A stretch of DNA of 64,000 nt from an uncultured Flavobacteriaceae bacterium (GTDB lineage: Bacteria > Bacteroidota > Bacteroidia > Flavobacteriales > Flavobacteriaceae). The notes beneath the pieces were generated by a model, which saw only the letters and a list, made by a program, of their open reading frames with translations, was not told the origin of the DNA and ran no database searches. The stretch lies in NCBI GenBank assembly GCA_947494565.1, contig CANLVG010000007.1, positions 186,001-250,000 of the forward strand. Reading direction: 5' to 3'. Below are positions 53,403-63,200 of this stretch, piece after piece (within the stretch, counting starts at the first letter, position 1; every line of letters begins with the position of its first letter). The position numbers and the translations under genes are program-made.

Positions 53403-54575
53403 TTAGTAGTCTTCCCAAACCTTTGACCATTCCATATGGTTTAAAGAGTTATCCACATTTGGGTTAAAGAATAAATCGTTGCTATTGATGTAATTGCCAT
53501 CATTATCCATCCAGGTTTCTTGCGCACCTGCCTCTATTTGATAACTATTTCCATTAGGGTGGGTTACGGTTTCTTCACCATGGATCATGTTTACGAAGTT
53601 CTGTTGCCCAGCACTACTTCCACTTCCGAAATTACGGTTCATAAAAGAGGCATGACTGGCATCTTGCGCGGCCCAAATACCTTGCATTTTTTGTTGATGG
53701 GCATTAAAACTGGCTTGTCGTTGCGCCATACGTTGTTGGTGGGCAAGGGCCGATTGTTGCATTCGTGCTTCCGAGGCCTGTGCCTGGCGTCGTGTATCCT
53801 CTTTCCGTTTGGCCGAGAGTTGGGCCATGTAATTGTCCCATTCCGCGGTAGGTTCACTATCAAGATTGGCTTTGATAAAATCAGCTACATTTTGATCGAA
53901 GTCGTTGGAGTTTGAGATAAGTACATCGGTAGAGTACATCCAGGCGATTATTGATTGTCCGTTGTCAGTAGATTGGGTCATTTTCCCATGGTTCAGAACA
54001 ACAAGGGCTTTTTGCCCTTGGCTGTTTTTCCAGATAGTACCGCTAATACTGATATCCATTGGTGCACTTGTATTTTTTCTAGCCGCTTTAAGCGCCTTTT
54101 GCTCTAGACCGGGAAAAGTCTTGGAGCTTTCATAGGAGAAGCCTTTACTTTGAAGTTTCGGGGCGATCTCAGATTGTGCCAATTGCTGTGGGCTCAACAA
54201 TTTTTTCACATTGCTTTTACCTGAATTGCGCATCATTTGTTCAATCTGGGGACTGGTACTGGCGTAATGCATTTTCATCGGCGTATTGAAGGCTTGCATG
54301 CCATCGGAATCTTTGATCTGATAGCGAAAGGCGGGAATGATGGGGTCGATTTTGTATTCGGCCTTCGTTTGGATTTCCCAATCGGAAGGATAGGTCGCTG
54401 TGGAGACCAATAGCCCTGATTTGGGATCTTTGAATTCATAGGTCTTTTTGGAGTTTCCGAATAAGGAGAAAGAAGTATCGGTCGAACTGGTTTGAGCGGC
54501 TTCTTTATCACTGCTGCCACAGGCCTTCAGAATAATTGCCATAGCTATGAAGAGGATTATCTTTGTCGTTTTCAT
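53403..54575 (-). CDS. Lipoprotein with Gln/Ala-rich coiled segment
   Basis: 390 residues. Lipobox KACG near residue 20. The middle forms an alpha/beta domain; residues about 250-310 are a charged Gln/Ala-rich helix (RRQAQASEARMQQSALAHQQ) followed by a Ser/Gly/Asn-rich tail. No family recognised. It is the upstream member of a run of three lipoprotein genes on this strand. Confidence 0.7.
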   Translation of the reverse strand: MKTTKIILFIAMAIILKACGSSDKEAAQTSSTDTSFSLFGNSKKTYEFKDPKSGLLVSTATYPSDWEIQTKAEYKIDPIIPAFRYQIKDSDGMQAFNTPMKMHYASTSPQIEQMMRNSGKSNVKKLLSPQQLAQSEIAPKLQSKGFSYESSKTFPGLEQKALKAARKNTSAPMDISISGTIWKNSQGQKALVVLNHGKMTQSTDNGQSIIAWMYSTDVLISNSNDFDQNVADFIKANLDSEPTAEWDNYMAQLSAKRKEDTRRQAQASEARMQQSALAHQQRMAQRQASFNAHQQKMQGIWAAQDASHASFMNRNFGSGSSAGQQNFVNMIHGEETVTHPNGNSYQIEAGAQETWMDNDGNYINSNDLFFNPNVDNSLNHMEWSKVWEDY

Positions 54576-54699
54576 GAGTATCTGTTTTACGGGTTACACT
54601 AGGGTATCGCAGAAAAGAAAAAATGTCATCAAGAAATTTTTAGTGATGACATTTTTGAACCTTTGCGATATGAGCATAGAACCCTTAAAAAAAGATGGA

Positions 54700-56121
54700 A
54701 TGAAACACCAAAAACAACTTGTATTACTATTGCTCTCTTTGCTCTTGTTCAATTGTAGCAAGGATAACACTCCAGAGCCTGTGAAGGTTATGGAAGTCAT
54801 CTCGCCTCCAGAGGAAACCACCTTATCAAGTGCCAAGGAGTTAATCGAGTTTTCGGTGACTTCGGCCAATAACCCTGATTTACGCATTGATGGCGATGTA
54901 CAACAAACGGGAACAAGTTTGAAGCTGTTTTTCCCTTTTGGAATGGATCTTTCCCAACTAAAAGTTTCATATCAGGTGTCCGATAAGGCCAAATTGAAGG
55001 CCGATGGCAATGAGGTCGGCAACAACAGTACTGCTCTCGATTTCTCATCGCCCGTGACCCTTACCGTTGAAGCGGAAGACGGTTCTACAAAAGACTATAG
55101 CCTGACAGCCGAGGCGAACTTTGCGAATATCGATAGCGCTATTCAAGAACTAATGGAAACCAACAATGCGCCAAGCATGCAATTGGCCATTACCAAAGGG
55201 GAAAAACTGGTCTATCAAGCCCATTACGGCACTGCAGATCTATCCAATACCGAACAAGTTACCGATGAATCGGTATATAGGATCGCGAGTGTCTCAAAGG
55301 TCGTTACGGCGATTGCCATTCTAAAAATGAAGGATGATGGGCTCTTGGATTTTGATGACACGGTATTTGGGGGGAATGGAATTTTAGAAACCGATTTTGG
55401 AAACCCTCCGTATAAAACCAATATTGAGAATATTACAGTGCGCCATTTGCTTGACCATACCTCAGGTTTCACGAATAACCCGAACGATCCTTTCTTCGTC
55501 AATTACGACTGGAGTTTACAAGAATTGATAGATGACGTAATCGACAATCGCAATTTGGCAACCGTGCCCGGCCAGACCTATTACTACAGCAATTTCGGGT
55601 ATTGTATGTTGGGCCGAATCATTGAAAAACTATCTGGGATGACCTACGAGAATTATGTGAAGCAGAAGATACTCGCTCCTTTGGGCATTCAAGAAATGAA
55701 CATCGGTAAGAACGGTATGGAAAATAAGTTGCCGAATGAAGTGGAATACACGGTACAAGAAGCTTTTAGTGCCTATGCCTACAATATTGAGCGAATAGAT
55801 GCCCTTGGTGGATGGACGGCCAGCGCCACCGATTTGACGAAGTTCTTGATTGGCATTGATCGACAAGCTGGTGTTTCCGATATTGTTTCGCCAGCCGCTA
55901 TGACGGGTAGTTATTTTATGTTCGACGAATGGGTTTTCTTCGGGTCGTTGCCAGGCACCTCGGCCGTCGTGGGTAGGCTTAATGAAGAGTTTAATTATTC
56001 CATAGTGACCAATACGAGGTTGATTCCCATAACATTGAACCAAAAAATGTACGAGACCATGAAAGCCGAGATTTTGGCACGTAGTTCTTGGCCAAACTAT
56101 AACTTATTTGAGTTAGATTGA
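54700..56121 (+). CDS. Beta-lactamase-fold serine hydrolase lipoprotein
   Basis: 473 residues from the ATG that gives a lipoprotein signal (MKHQKQLVLLLLSLLLFNCSK); the ORF itself opens 51 codons earlier without a signal. Residues about 30-140: DUF5018-like beta domain. Residues about 145-470: class C beta-lactamase/penicillin-binding-like fold with the SxxK motif (ASVSKVV), YxN (YYYSNFGYCML) and a glycine-rich stretch (DALGGWTASATDL). Serine peptidase or esterase activity on the cell surface is likely; the substrate is unknown. Confidence 0.88.
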   Translation: MKHQKQLVLLLLSLLLFNCSKDNTPEPVKVMEVISPPEETTLSSAKELIEFSVTSANNPDLRIDGDVQQTGTSLKLFFPFGMDLSQLKVSYQVSDKAKLKADGNEVGNNSTALDFSSPVTLTVEAEDGSTKDYSLTAEANFANIDSAIQELMETNNAPSMQLAITKGEKLVYQAHYGTADLSNTEQVTDESVYRIASVSKVVTAIAILKMKDDGLLDFDDTVFGGNGILETDFGNPPYKTNIENITVRHLLDHTSGFTNNPNDPFFVNYDWSLQELIDDVIDNRNLATVPGQTYYYSNFGYCMLGRIIEKLSGMTYENYVKQKILAPLGIQEMNIGKNGMENKLPNEVEYTVQEAFSAYAYNIERIDALGGWTASATDLTKFLIGIDRQAGVSDIVSPAAMTGSYFMFDEWVFFGSLPGTSAVVGRLNEEFNYSIVTNTRLIPITLNQKMYETMKAEILARSSWPNYNLFELD

Positions 56122-56156
56122 GCACTACCGTATCGGGGGAACTCGGTAGTGCAATA

Positions 56157-56182
56157 AAAAGGCGGGAACTCCCGCCTTTTTC
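56157..56182 (+). terminator. Terminator after the serine hydrolase gene
   Basis: AAAAGGCGGG AACT CCCGCCTTTTT, a strong hairpin with a T-run. A second stem (GCACTACCG / CGGTAGTGC, 56121-56152) stands just before it. Confidence 0.9.
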
Positions 56183-56214
56183 ATTTAGAAAAGGTCGGGA
56201 AGAGTTCATAGTTG

Positions 56215-56222
56215 TATCTTTG
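56215..56222 (+). promoter_or_regulatory. Candidate -7 promoter box of era
   Basis: TATCTTTG fits TAnnTTTG. It sits only 5 bases before the era ATG, so a transcript from it would be leaderless or nearly so. No good TTG box is at the right distance, so confidence is low. Confidence 0.3.
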
Positions 56223-56226
56223 AATT

Positions 56227-57117
56227 ATGGACAAAAATCATAGATCAGGCTTTGTTAACATCATTGGTAACCCGAATGTGGGCAAGTCTACCTTGATGAA
56301 TGCCTTTGTCGGCGAAAAGTTGTCGATTATAACGTCTAAAGCGCAAACCACGCGCCATCGCATTTTGGGTATTGTCAATGGTGCCGATTTTCAGGTCATC
56401 CTTTCGGATACCCCGGGTATCATAAAGCCCGCTTACGAACTTCAGAATTCGATGATGAATTTCGTGAAATCGGCCTTTGAAGATGCGGATGTCTTACTAT
56501 ATATGGTCGAGATAGGAGAGAAGGCCTTGAAAGACGAGGCTTTTTTCGAGAAAATCTCAACGAGCAAGGTGCCGGTTTTGTTGTTGTTGAACAAAATCGA
56601 TACTGCAACCCAAGAATTGTTAGAAGAACAAGTGCAATACTGGCAAGAACAATTGCCCAATGTGGAGTTACACCCTGTTTCGGCCTTGTCTAATTTCAAT
56701 GTTAAAAATGTATTCGAACGAATTTTGGAACTACTTCCCACAGCGCCCCCATACTACCCTAAAGATCAACTGACCGACAAGCCAGAACGTTTTTTCGTCA
56801 ACGAGACGATACGCGAAAAAATACTGCTGCACTACAAGAAAGAAATACCCTACGCGGTCGAAATCGACACGGAAGAATTTTTCGAAGATGAAGCTATCAT
56901 TCGTATGCGGTCGGTAATTATGGTAGAGCGCGATTCTCAAAAGGGAATCATTATTGGCCATAAGGGAAGTGCCCTGAAACGTGTGGGAATAGAGGCTAGA
57001 AAAGACCTCGAAAAGTTCTTCGGTAAACAGGTACATCTTGAGCTCTATGTGAAGGTGAATAAGAACTGGAGAAGCAACGAAAGACAACTAAAACGTTTTG
57101 GATATAATCAAAAATAG
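56227..57117 (+). CDS. era: GTPase Era
   Basis: 296 residues, full length. GTPase domain about 8-175: G1 GNPNVGKST (14-22), the G3 region with DTPG (LSDTPGIIKPAYELQNSMM), G4 NKID, and the SALS G5 region. C-terminal KH domain about 195-290 (IIIGHKGSALKRVGIEARKDL). Era binds the 3' end of 16S rRNA and is needed for 30S assembly. Single gene between two terminators. Confidence 0.97.
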   Translation: MDKNHRSGFVNIIGNPNVGKSTLMNAFVGEKLSIITSKAQTTRHRILGIVNGADFQVILSDTPGIIKPAYELQNSMMNFVKSAFEDADVLLYMVEIGEKALKDEAFFEKISTSKVPVLLLLNKIDTATQELLEEQVQYWQEQLPNVELHPVSALSNFNVKNVFERILELLPTAPPYYPKDQLTDKPERFFVNETIREKILLHYKKEIPYAVEIDTEEFFEDEAIIRMRSVIMVERDSQKGIIIGHKGSALKRVGIEARKDLEKFFGKQVHLELYVKVNKNWRSNERQLKRFGYNQK

Positions 57118-57297
57118 AGCAGTACTGATCCAATAGCTCATGTTTTCCCGTACATATTATAGCGTCATCGAACAGATTTAAAAAAAGTGCAATAAATCTG
57201 AGGTTTAATAGTTCTCTAGATGAAGGCGATGAAATAGACTGAAAAAACATTTCAACGAAAAAAGAGGACTTATTAACAATTTACAGATTACTTTTTT

Positions 57298-57305
57298 TAT
57301 ATTTG
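57298..57305 (+). promoter_or_regulatory. Candidate -7 promoter box of the NeuD-like gene
   Basis: TATATTTG, an exact TAnnTTTG match, 35 bases before the ATG at 57340. The -33 box is weak. Confidence 0.45.
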
Positions 57306-57339
57306 AATCATCGATGAAATGCATAAAAGCCCCGATTAA

Positions 57340-58053
57340 ATGCAGAACATAGTTATTTTTGGAGCCTCCGGACATGGAAGTGTAGTCCTTGACTGCATTG
57401 AAAAAGAGGCAAAGTACAAGGTTGTTGGCTTTGTAGATTCTTTCAAAAAGAAAGGAACTGAGGTAAATGGCTATGAGGTACTTGGCAGTGAATACGACCT
57501 ACCGCTGCTAATCGATAAATACCAGATTTATGGTGGAATCGTTGCTATTGGAGATAACTGGACACGTAATCTAGTCGTGGACAGAATTCTGAAAATCGTA
57601 CCTGAATTCAACTATGTAAGTGCGGTACACCCCAATGCTCAGGTAGGTAAAGACGTGCAAATCGGTCGAGGCTCTGTTGTAATGCCCGGTGTTACGATCA
57701 ATGCAAATGCGATTATCGCAAATCACTGCATCTTAAATACCAATTCTTCTTTAGACCACGATGGTTTTATGAATAATTTCTCAAGTTTGGCCCCCAATGT
57801 ATGTGTGGGGGGCAATTTTATCTTAGGAATGGGTTCTGCCATCTGCTTGGGCACCAACGTTATCGAAAATATTACGGTTGGTGAACATTCTGTTGTAGGA
57901 GCGGGATCGTTGCTCGTAGGCAATGTGTCCGATTGTGTCGTCGTTTACGGAGCGCCTGCCAAGATGGTGAGAAAACGTATTCCTAGTGAACCATACCTGT
58001 CAGGTAATAAAAATCCTTCTTCGGTAATTCCCTTGTTGGCCAAGGAAATTTGA
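57340..58053 (+). CDS. NeuD/PglD-like acyltransferase
   Basis: 237 residues. N-terminal PglD-type Rossmann domain (about 1-85: IFGASGHGSVVLDCIE, GIVAIGDNW), C-terminal left-handed beta-helix of hexapeptide repeats (about 95-215: VGKDVQIGRGSVVMPGVTIN, VVGAGSLLVGNV). Members acylate nucleotide or sugar amino groups with acetyl- or succinyl-CoA in glycan synthesis. No glycan genes lie nearby, so the substrate is unknown. Confidence 0.9.
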   Translation: MQNIVIFGASGHGSVVLDCIEKEAKYKVVGFVDSFKKKGTEVNGYEVLGSEYDLPLLIDKYQIYGGIVAIGDNWTRNLVVDRILKIVPEFNYVSAVHPNAQVGKDVQIGRGSVVMPGVTINANAIIANHCILNTNSSLDHDGFMNNFSSLAPNVCVGGNFILGMGSAICLGTNVIENITVGEHSVVGAGSLLVGNVSDCVVVYGAPAKMVRKRIPSEPYLSGNKNPSSVIPLLAKEI

Positions 58054-58243
58054 TTTCCTTTTTTTCAGAAGAAAAGCAAACATAATACTCCGATTCAAAT
58101 TTCGAGGAGTAGTCCTCAGTTAACAGTATCAAAACTTTCATAACCTTAGCTTTTCATTTTACTAAACGTTCGTTGTTTTTAGCCTAACTTTTGATTTAAG
58201 TGGGAAACTCATCTTTGGAGTTAACTAAAAACTGATCTGTAAG

Positions 58244-59767
58244 ATGAAAAAAACCCACATGCTATCCGCTGCGGCCGCAGCCCTATTCCTTTCTTCATGC
58301 GAATTAATAGATGATTTTATTGGTGATCCGGTTCAGCCATCATCCGCGCTAAAATTCACAAAAGTTACTGCCTTTTCCAACGGTTCCGGAGACGAGGGCT
58401 TCGCCGAAATAAGTGCTTATGACCAAAAGACCAAAAAACTCTTTGTCGTCAATCCGAACGAGACCGAGGTTTCGGTATGGGACATTTCAAACCCCCAATC
58501 AGCTAGTAAGCTGTCGGGAATTGCCCTACCCGCAACACCGAATAGTGTCGCCGTAAGGGATGGCTTGTTGGCCATTGCCGTCGAAAATCAAGATAAGCAG
58601 GCCGATGGTAGTATCATTACCTATGATACGGAGACTATGGTAGCCCAAAACACTTACCCTGCAGGAGCCTTACCTGATATGGTCACTTTCAGTCCGGATG
58701 GAAAGTATATTGTCGCGGCCAACGAAGGAGAGCCCAATGATGACTATACGATAGATCCCGAAGGGAGTATCACCGTGGTCGATGTAGAAAAGAATCAGGT
58801 GCATACTCTTTATTTCTCCCAGTTCAACGGAACTGTAGTGGGAAATGATTTTCGAGTTTTCGGCCCCAATGCATCGCTTTCCATGGATGTGGAACCAGAG
58901 TATGTGGCCATCAGTGACGATAGCAAGTATGCCTACATCGCCTTGCAAGAGAATAATGGTATGGCAGTAGTCGATTTGCAGGCCATGACCATTAGTCAAC
59001 TTTTCGGCTTAGGCGTCAAGGACTTTACAAAAAACGGCAACACGATGGACGCTAGTAATCGGGATAATATCATCGGCAACTTCAAGAACTGGCCCGTGTT
59101 GAGTTTTTACCAACCCGATGCCATTACCTATGCTACTATCGCCGGTGGTGGGTATATCATTTCGGCCAACGAAGGTGATGCCCGAGACTATGATGGCTAT
59201 TCCGAAGAAGAACGGGTCAAGGACCTACTTTTAGATCCGGTTGTTTTTCCAAACGCAGGGGAATTGCAGAAAGATGAAAACCTTGGAAGACTGAAAACGA
59301 CAACCGCCAATGGTGATATTGACGGAGACGGGGATTTTGACCGGATTTATGGATATGGAGGTCGTTCGTTTACCATCTGGAATACCCATGGGGGACTGGT
59401 CTATGACAGTGGTGATGATATCGGACGAAGAACCTTCGAAATCAATGCCACGCTATTCAACAATGATGAGGGTGAGGCAGATGGTCGAAGTGATGACAAA
59501 GGTGCCGAACCTGAAGCAGTAGCTACACTTGAACTGGAAGATGGGTCCGTTCTTCTCTTCGTGGGCCTCGAAAGAACTGGTGGCGCCATGGTATATGACA
59601 TTAGCAATCCCTATGCGCCTGAATTTGTCAAATGGCTTGTCGATGCTTCTGATGTCGGGCCTGAAGGGTTATTGGTTATTCCTGCAAAGGAATCCCCATC
59701 TGGTGAAAACCTCCTAGTACTCACGCATGAGGTCTCCAATACCATTTCCATTTACGAAATAAAATAG
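58244..59767 (+). CDS. Choice-of-anchor I beta-propeller lipoprotein
   Basis: 507 residues. Lipobox LSSC near residue 19. Propeller-type repeats over most of the chain, including TFSPDGKYIVAANEGEPNDD, VAISDDSKYAYIALQENNG and the family-typical SANEGDARDYDGY and DVGPEGLLVIP. This matches choice-of-anchor I proteins, sometimes annotated as alkaline phosphatase- or mesenchyme-like. Catalytic activity is uncertain. An upstream box TAACTTTTG near 58184 is close to but not equal to the promoter consensus. Confidence 0.85.
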   Translation: MKKTHMLSAAAAALFLSSCELIDDFIGDPVQPSSALKFTKVTAFSNGSGDEGFAEISAYDQKTKKLFVVNPNETEVSVWDISNPQSASKLSGIALPATPNSVAVRDGLLAIAVENQDKQADGSIITYDTETMVAQNTYPAGALPDMVTFSPDGKYIVAANEGEPNDDYTIDPEGSITVVDVEKNQVHTLYFSQFNGTVVGNDFRVFGPNASLSMDVEPEYVAISDDSKYAYIALQENNGMAVVDLQAMTISQLFGLGVKDFTKNGNTMDASNRDNIIGNFKNWPVLSFYQPDAITYATIAGGGYIISANEGDARDYDGYSEEERVKDLLLDPVVFPNAGELQKDENLGRLKTTTANGDIDGDGDFDRIYGYGGRSFTIWNTHGGLVYDSGDDIGRRTFEINATLFNNDEGEADGRSDDKGAEPEAVATLELEDGSVLLFVGLERTGGAMVYDISNPYAPEFVKWLVDASDVGPEGLLVIPAKESPSGENLLVLTHEVSNTISIYEIK

Positions 59768-59786
59768 TATTTGTTACAAGTAGTAT

Positions 59787-59828
59787 GGCCCCTAGGTTGC
59801 TAATGGAAGAGCCTAGGGGCCTTTTTTT
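59787..59828 (+). terminator. Terminator after the choice-of-anchor I gene
   Basis: GGCCCCTAGG stem with CCTAGGGGCC and a 15-base loop, then seven T. Very stable. Confidence 0.92.
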
Positions 59829-59906
59829 ACACCCAACCGGTTGATTGTTTTTACTTTGCAAAAGACGTTCCTTAAACCAAAACACTTAACTTCAATAAAA
59901 TAGAAT

Positions 59907-59914
59907 TACTTTTG
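59907..59914 (+). promoter_or_regulatory. Candidate -7 promoter box of der
   Basis: TACTTTTG fits TAnnTTTG, 20 bases before the der ATG. The upstream -33 box is not clear. Confidence 0.45.
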
Positions 59915-59934
59915 CACCTCAAAAAATAAATGGG

Positions 59935-61239
59935 ATGAGTGCTATTGTCGCTATCGTTGGAAGGCCAAATGTGGGCAAATCTACTTTCTTTAATCGTTTG
60001 ATTCAACGAAGGGAAGCCATTGTTGATGCCGTAAGTGGGGTCACCCGTGACCGTCATTATGGAAAAAGCGACTGGAACGGAAAGGAGTTCTCCTTGATCG
60101 ATACCGGGGGGTACGTACTCGGGAGTGAGGATATTTTTGAGCAAGAAATCGATAAACAGGTAGAGTTAGCGATTGAAGAAGCGGATGCGATTATCTTTAT
60201 GGTCGATGTTGAGGCAGGGGTAACCGGAATGGATGAAGACGTGGCCAAGCTATTGCGTCGTGTTGATAAACCGGTATTTCTGGCGGTGAATAAGGTGGAC
60301 AATGCCAAACGTGGCGAAGATGCCGTGGAGTTTTATTCCTTGGGACTTGGCGATTATTTTTCCCTTTCCAGCATCAACGGCAGTGGAACCGGTGAACTTC
60401 TTGATGCCTTGGTCGAGGTATTGCCCGAAAAGGAAGCCGAAGAAAGCGATTTGCCGAGATTTGCAGTCGTCGGACGACCCAATGCCGGCAAGTCATCGTT
60501 TATCAATGCGCTGATAGGGGAAGAGCGTTATATCGTTACTGATATCGCAGGAACTACGAGAGACAGCATCGACACCAAATACAATCGTTTCGGGTTCGAA
60601 TTCAATTTGGTCGATACGGCAGGAATCCGCAGAAAGGCCAAAGTGAAGGAAGATCTGGAGTTCTATTCGGTAATGCGGTCGGTTCGCGCCATTGAGCATA
60701 GTGATGTGTGTCTGTTGTTGCTTGATGCCAGCCGTGGCTTCGATGGGCAGGTATCCAATATTTTTTGGTTGGCGCAGCGGAATAACAAGGGTATCGTCAT
60801 TTTGGTCAATAAATGGGATTTGGTAGAAGATAAAGAGACCAATACCATGAAACAGTACACCCAAAAAATTAAAAAAGCGATTGAGCCTTTTGTCGATGTG
60901 CCTATTCTTTTTATATCCGTATTGACCAAGCAGCGTATTTACAAGGCTATTGAAACCGCGGTGGAAGTCTTTAAAAATAGAAGTAATCGTATTTCAACGA
61001 GTAAGTTGAACGATACGATGCTTCCCATAATTGAAAACTATTCGCCTCCGGCCTATAAAGGAAAATACGTAAAGATCAAGTTCTGTACACAATTGCCGAC
61101 GCCTTATCCGCAGTTCGCTTTCTTCTGTAATTTACCCCAGTATGTGCGCGAACCGTATAAACGATACTTGGAAAATAAACTACGGGAACAATTCGATTTT
61201 TCAGGAGTACCTATTTCGATTTTCATGCGAAAGAAGTAG
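59935..61239 (+). CDS. der: GTPase Der (EngA)
   Basis: 434 residues, full length. Two tandem G domains: the first begins [11 protein letters not shown] (residue 8), with DTGG and NKVDN; the second begins [11 protein letters not shown] (near 180), with DTAG and NKWD. A KH-like domain closes the protein (about 350-434). Der acts in 50S ribosome assembly. Single gene; it stands close to era in this genome, with other genes between them. Confidence 0.98.
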   Translation: MSAIVAIVGRPNVGKSTFFNRLIQRREAIVDAVSGVTRDRHYGKSDWNGKEFSLIDTGGYVLGSEDIFEQEIDKQVELAIEEADAIIFMVDVEAGVTGMDEDVAKLLRRVDKPVFLAVNKVDNAKRGEDAVEFYSLGLGDYFSLSSINGSGTGELLDALVEVLPEKEAEESDLPRFAVVGRPNAGKSSFINALIGEERYIVTDIAGTTRDSIDTKYNRFGFEFNLVDTAGIRRKAKVKEDLEFYSVMRSVRAIEHSDVCLLLLDASRGFDGQVSNIFWLAQRNNKGIVILVNKWDLVEDKETNTMKQYTQKIKKAIEPFVDVPILFISVLTKQRIYKAIETAVEVFKNRSNRISTSKLNDTMLPIIENYSPPAYKGKYVKIKFCTQLPTPYPQFAFFCNLPQYVREPYKRYLENKLREQFDFSGVPISIFMRKK

Positions 61240-61314
61240 TTTTGTTAAGCGTTAAGCTGTAGGTCTTGGATATTTGATATTTCATAGGAAAAGGACTAGG
61301 TAACCTCCAAACCA

Positions 61315-62112
61315 TCACCACCCTCCAGAAGCACCTCCGCCACCGAAGCCACCACCACCAAAACCGCCTCCGAAGCCTCCAGAACCGCCACCGAAGCCCC
61401 CGCCAGAACCGAAACCGCCACCAGAACCACTACTTCTTCCCATATTACTGAGGATGATGATATCCCAAAGATCGAGTCCGCTAGAACGTCCTCCGCCATT
61501 ACGGCCACCTCCTCTTCGATTGCGACGTGAGAGAATAATCAAAATAACAAAGAAGATGATAAAAGGGAGGAGCGTATCCAAAGGAAAGTCCTGTTGGTCA
61601 GAGAAGTCACGAGTCTCCTTGAATTCACCGTTCAACACCTGAAAAATGGCATCTGCACCCGCATTCAGTCCACCATAGTAATCATCTTGTCGAAATCGGG
61701 GCACGATCACATTGTCGATAATACGTTTTGACATGGCATCGGTGAGGGCAAACTCAACACCTTGACCTGTATTGATGGCGATTCTTCGATCATCCTTTGC
61801 CAAGAGTATCAGTACGCCATTGTCTTTATCCGCTTGCCCGATACCCCATTTTTGACCCCATTGGGCCCCGAGATAGTTGATGTTTTCTCCTTCTGTCGAA
61901 CGAATAATAGCGATTACGATCTGCGTGGAAGTACTGTCCGAATAACGGATGAGTTTTTGTTCTATAGTATTCTTCCGATCTGCGGATAGTAGATTGATAT
62001 AGTCATAAACGCTGGTTTCCTTTTCCGGTTTTGGAGGAATTTGAAACTGCGCGAGGGCCAATCCACAGAAAAAGAAGACGATGAGGTGTAAATTAACCTT
62101 TAGATACCTCAT
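61315..62112 (-). CDS. TPM domain protein with Gly-rich tail (YgcG-like)
   Basis: 265 residues. Signal peptide 1-21 (FFFCGLALAQ). TPM domain about 30-150 (VYDYINLLSADRKNTIEQKL, QIVIAIIRSTEGENINYLG, VEFALTDAMSKRIIDNVIVP). One membrane helix near 180-200, then a Gly/Ser/Phe-rich tail ending GGGGFGGGGASGGW. TPM proteins are membrane-linked, with phosphatase-like activity described for TLP18.3. Its start overlaps the preceding TPM gene by 20 bp. Confidence 0.9.
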   Translation of the reverse strand: MRYLKVNLHLIVFFFCGLALAQFQIPPKPEKETSVYDYINLLSADRKNTIEQKLIRYSDSTSTQIVIAIIRSTEGENINYLGAQWGQKWGIGQADKDNGVLILLAKDDRRIAINTGQGVEFALTDAMSKRIIDNVIVPRFRQDDYYGGLNAGADAIFQVLNGEFKETRDFSDQQDFPLDTLLPFIIFFVILIILSRRNRRGGGRNGGGRSSGLDLWDIIILSNMGRSSGSGGGFGSGGGFGGGSGGFGGGFGGGGFGGGGASGGW

Positions 62113-62530
62113 TGCTCAGTTCATTTAGATCCCCATGCTGCCATGGAAAGTGTGCTTCAAGTTCTTTTCCCGCATTAAGGATTCCTGCTATGATGCCCTG
62201 TTTGAAATTACCTTGGTGAAAATGCTCTTGAATGATATCTTTGGTCGTATTCCAAAAGTCTTGGGGTACCGCCTTGTCAATACCGCGGTCACCGTAAATT
62301 ACAAACTTTCGATCATTGACCGCCACATAGAGAAGTACCCCATTTTCATCTTTGGTGTTGTCCATTTTAAGCAGGTGAAAAACCTCTTTGGCACGCTCAA
62401 AATGGTCAAGTCTTGTATGGGATTCGATATGCACCCGAATTTCACCGGAGGTATTTTTTTCGGCCTCCAGTATGGCCTGAACAATGTCTTGTTCTTCCTC
62501 CTCGCTTAAAAATTTTTCGACGCGCGACAT
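62093..62530 (-). CDS. TPM domain protein, short form
   Basis: 145 residues, no signal peptide, a single TPM domain (GEIRVHIESHTRLDHFERAKEVF, VLLYVAVNDRKFVIYGDRGID, IIQEHFHQGNFKQGIIAGI). Its 3' end overlaps the longer TPM gene and it follows lemA by 9 bp, so it sits inside one operon. Probably cooperates with the longer TPM protein. Confidence 0.88.
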   Translation of the reverse strand: MSRVEKFLSEEEEQDIVQAILEAEKNTSGEIRVHIESHTRLDHFERAKEVFHLLKMDNTKDENGVLLYVAVNDRKFVIYGDRGIDKAVPQDFWNTTKDIIQEHFHQGNFKQGIIAGILNAGKELEAHFPWQHGDLNELSNEVSKG

Positions 62531-62539
62531 GAAGATCGA

Positions 62540-63139
62540 TTATTGAAAATCGAAATCTACGTCGGGTGCGTTTTCAGAGCCGGGGTCGGCCGAGTAGCGG
62601 GCCATTTCTTCGAAACCGAATAGGCCTGCCAACAGTTTTCCGGGGAATTTGGTGGTATGAATATCGTAGATGTTCACCTGCTCATTGAAGCGATCGCGTG
62701 CCACATTGATTCGGTTTTCCGTGCCCTCTAACTGTGATTGCAGATCTAGGAAATTTTGATTGGCCTTCAATTCGGGATAGCGCTCCACAACGACCATCAA
62801 CTTGCTCAATGCACCCGTCAAGCCACTCTGTGCCTGTTGAAAGGCAGCCATGTTCTGAGGAGTTAGGTTGTTGGCATCAATGGAAGTAGAAGTGGCTTTT
62901 GCCCTGGCCTCGATGACATCTTTCAGTGTACCTCTTTCAAAATCAGCAGCTCCTTGAACGGTCTTGACCAAATTGCCTATTAAATCGTTTCTGCGCTGGT
63001 ACGAGCTTTCGACATTCGACCAAGCGGTTTTGGCATTTGCCTCATAAGTGACCGCAGTATTATTAAAACCCACGGCCCATTGGTACAATCCTATTCCGAG
63101 AATCGCAACAACGATCAGTACAATCAATCCTTTTTTCAT
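62540..63139 (-). CDS. lemA: LemA-family protein
   Basis: 199 residues. N-terminal membrane anchor (LIVLIVVAILGIGLYQWAVGF) and the long helical LemA body: NTAVTYEANAKTAWSNVESS, YQRRNDLIGNLVKTVQGAADF, AVVERYPELKANQNFLDLQS and ENRINVARDRFNEQV. LemA genes commonly precede TPM genes, as here. Biochemical role not established. Confidence 0.95.
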   Translation of the reverse strand: MKKGLIVLIVVAILGIGLYQWAVGFNNTAVTYEANAKTAWSNVESSYQRRNDLIGNLVKTVQGAADFERGTLKDVIEARAKATSTSIDANNLTPQNMAAFQQAQSGLTGALSKLMVVVERYPELKANQNFLDLQSQLEGTENRINVARDRFNEQVNIYDIHTTKFPGKLLAGLFGFEEMARYSADPGSENAPDVDFDFQ

Positions 63140-63200
63140 AATCAGTGTTGTTTAATGTCATTCTTGCCGAAACAAGAATTTCTAGTGTTTACAATGGTAT

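Noticed and set aside
61315-61450. Simple repeat at the 3' end of the TPM gene
   Set aside because: It encodes the Gly-rich tail typical of this protein family and is not a separate repeat element.
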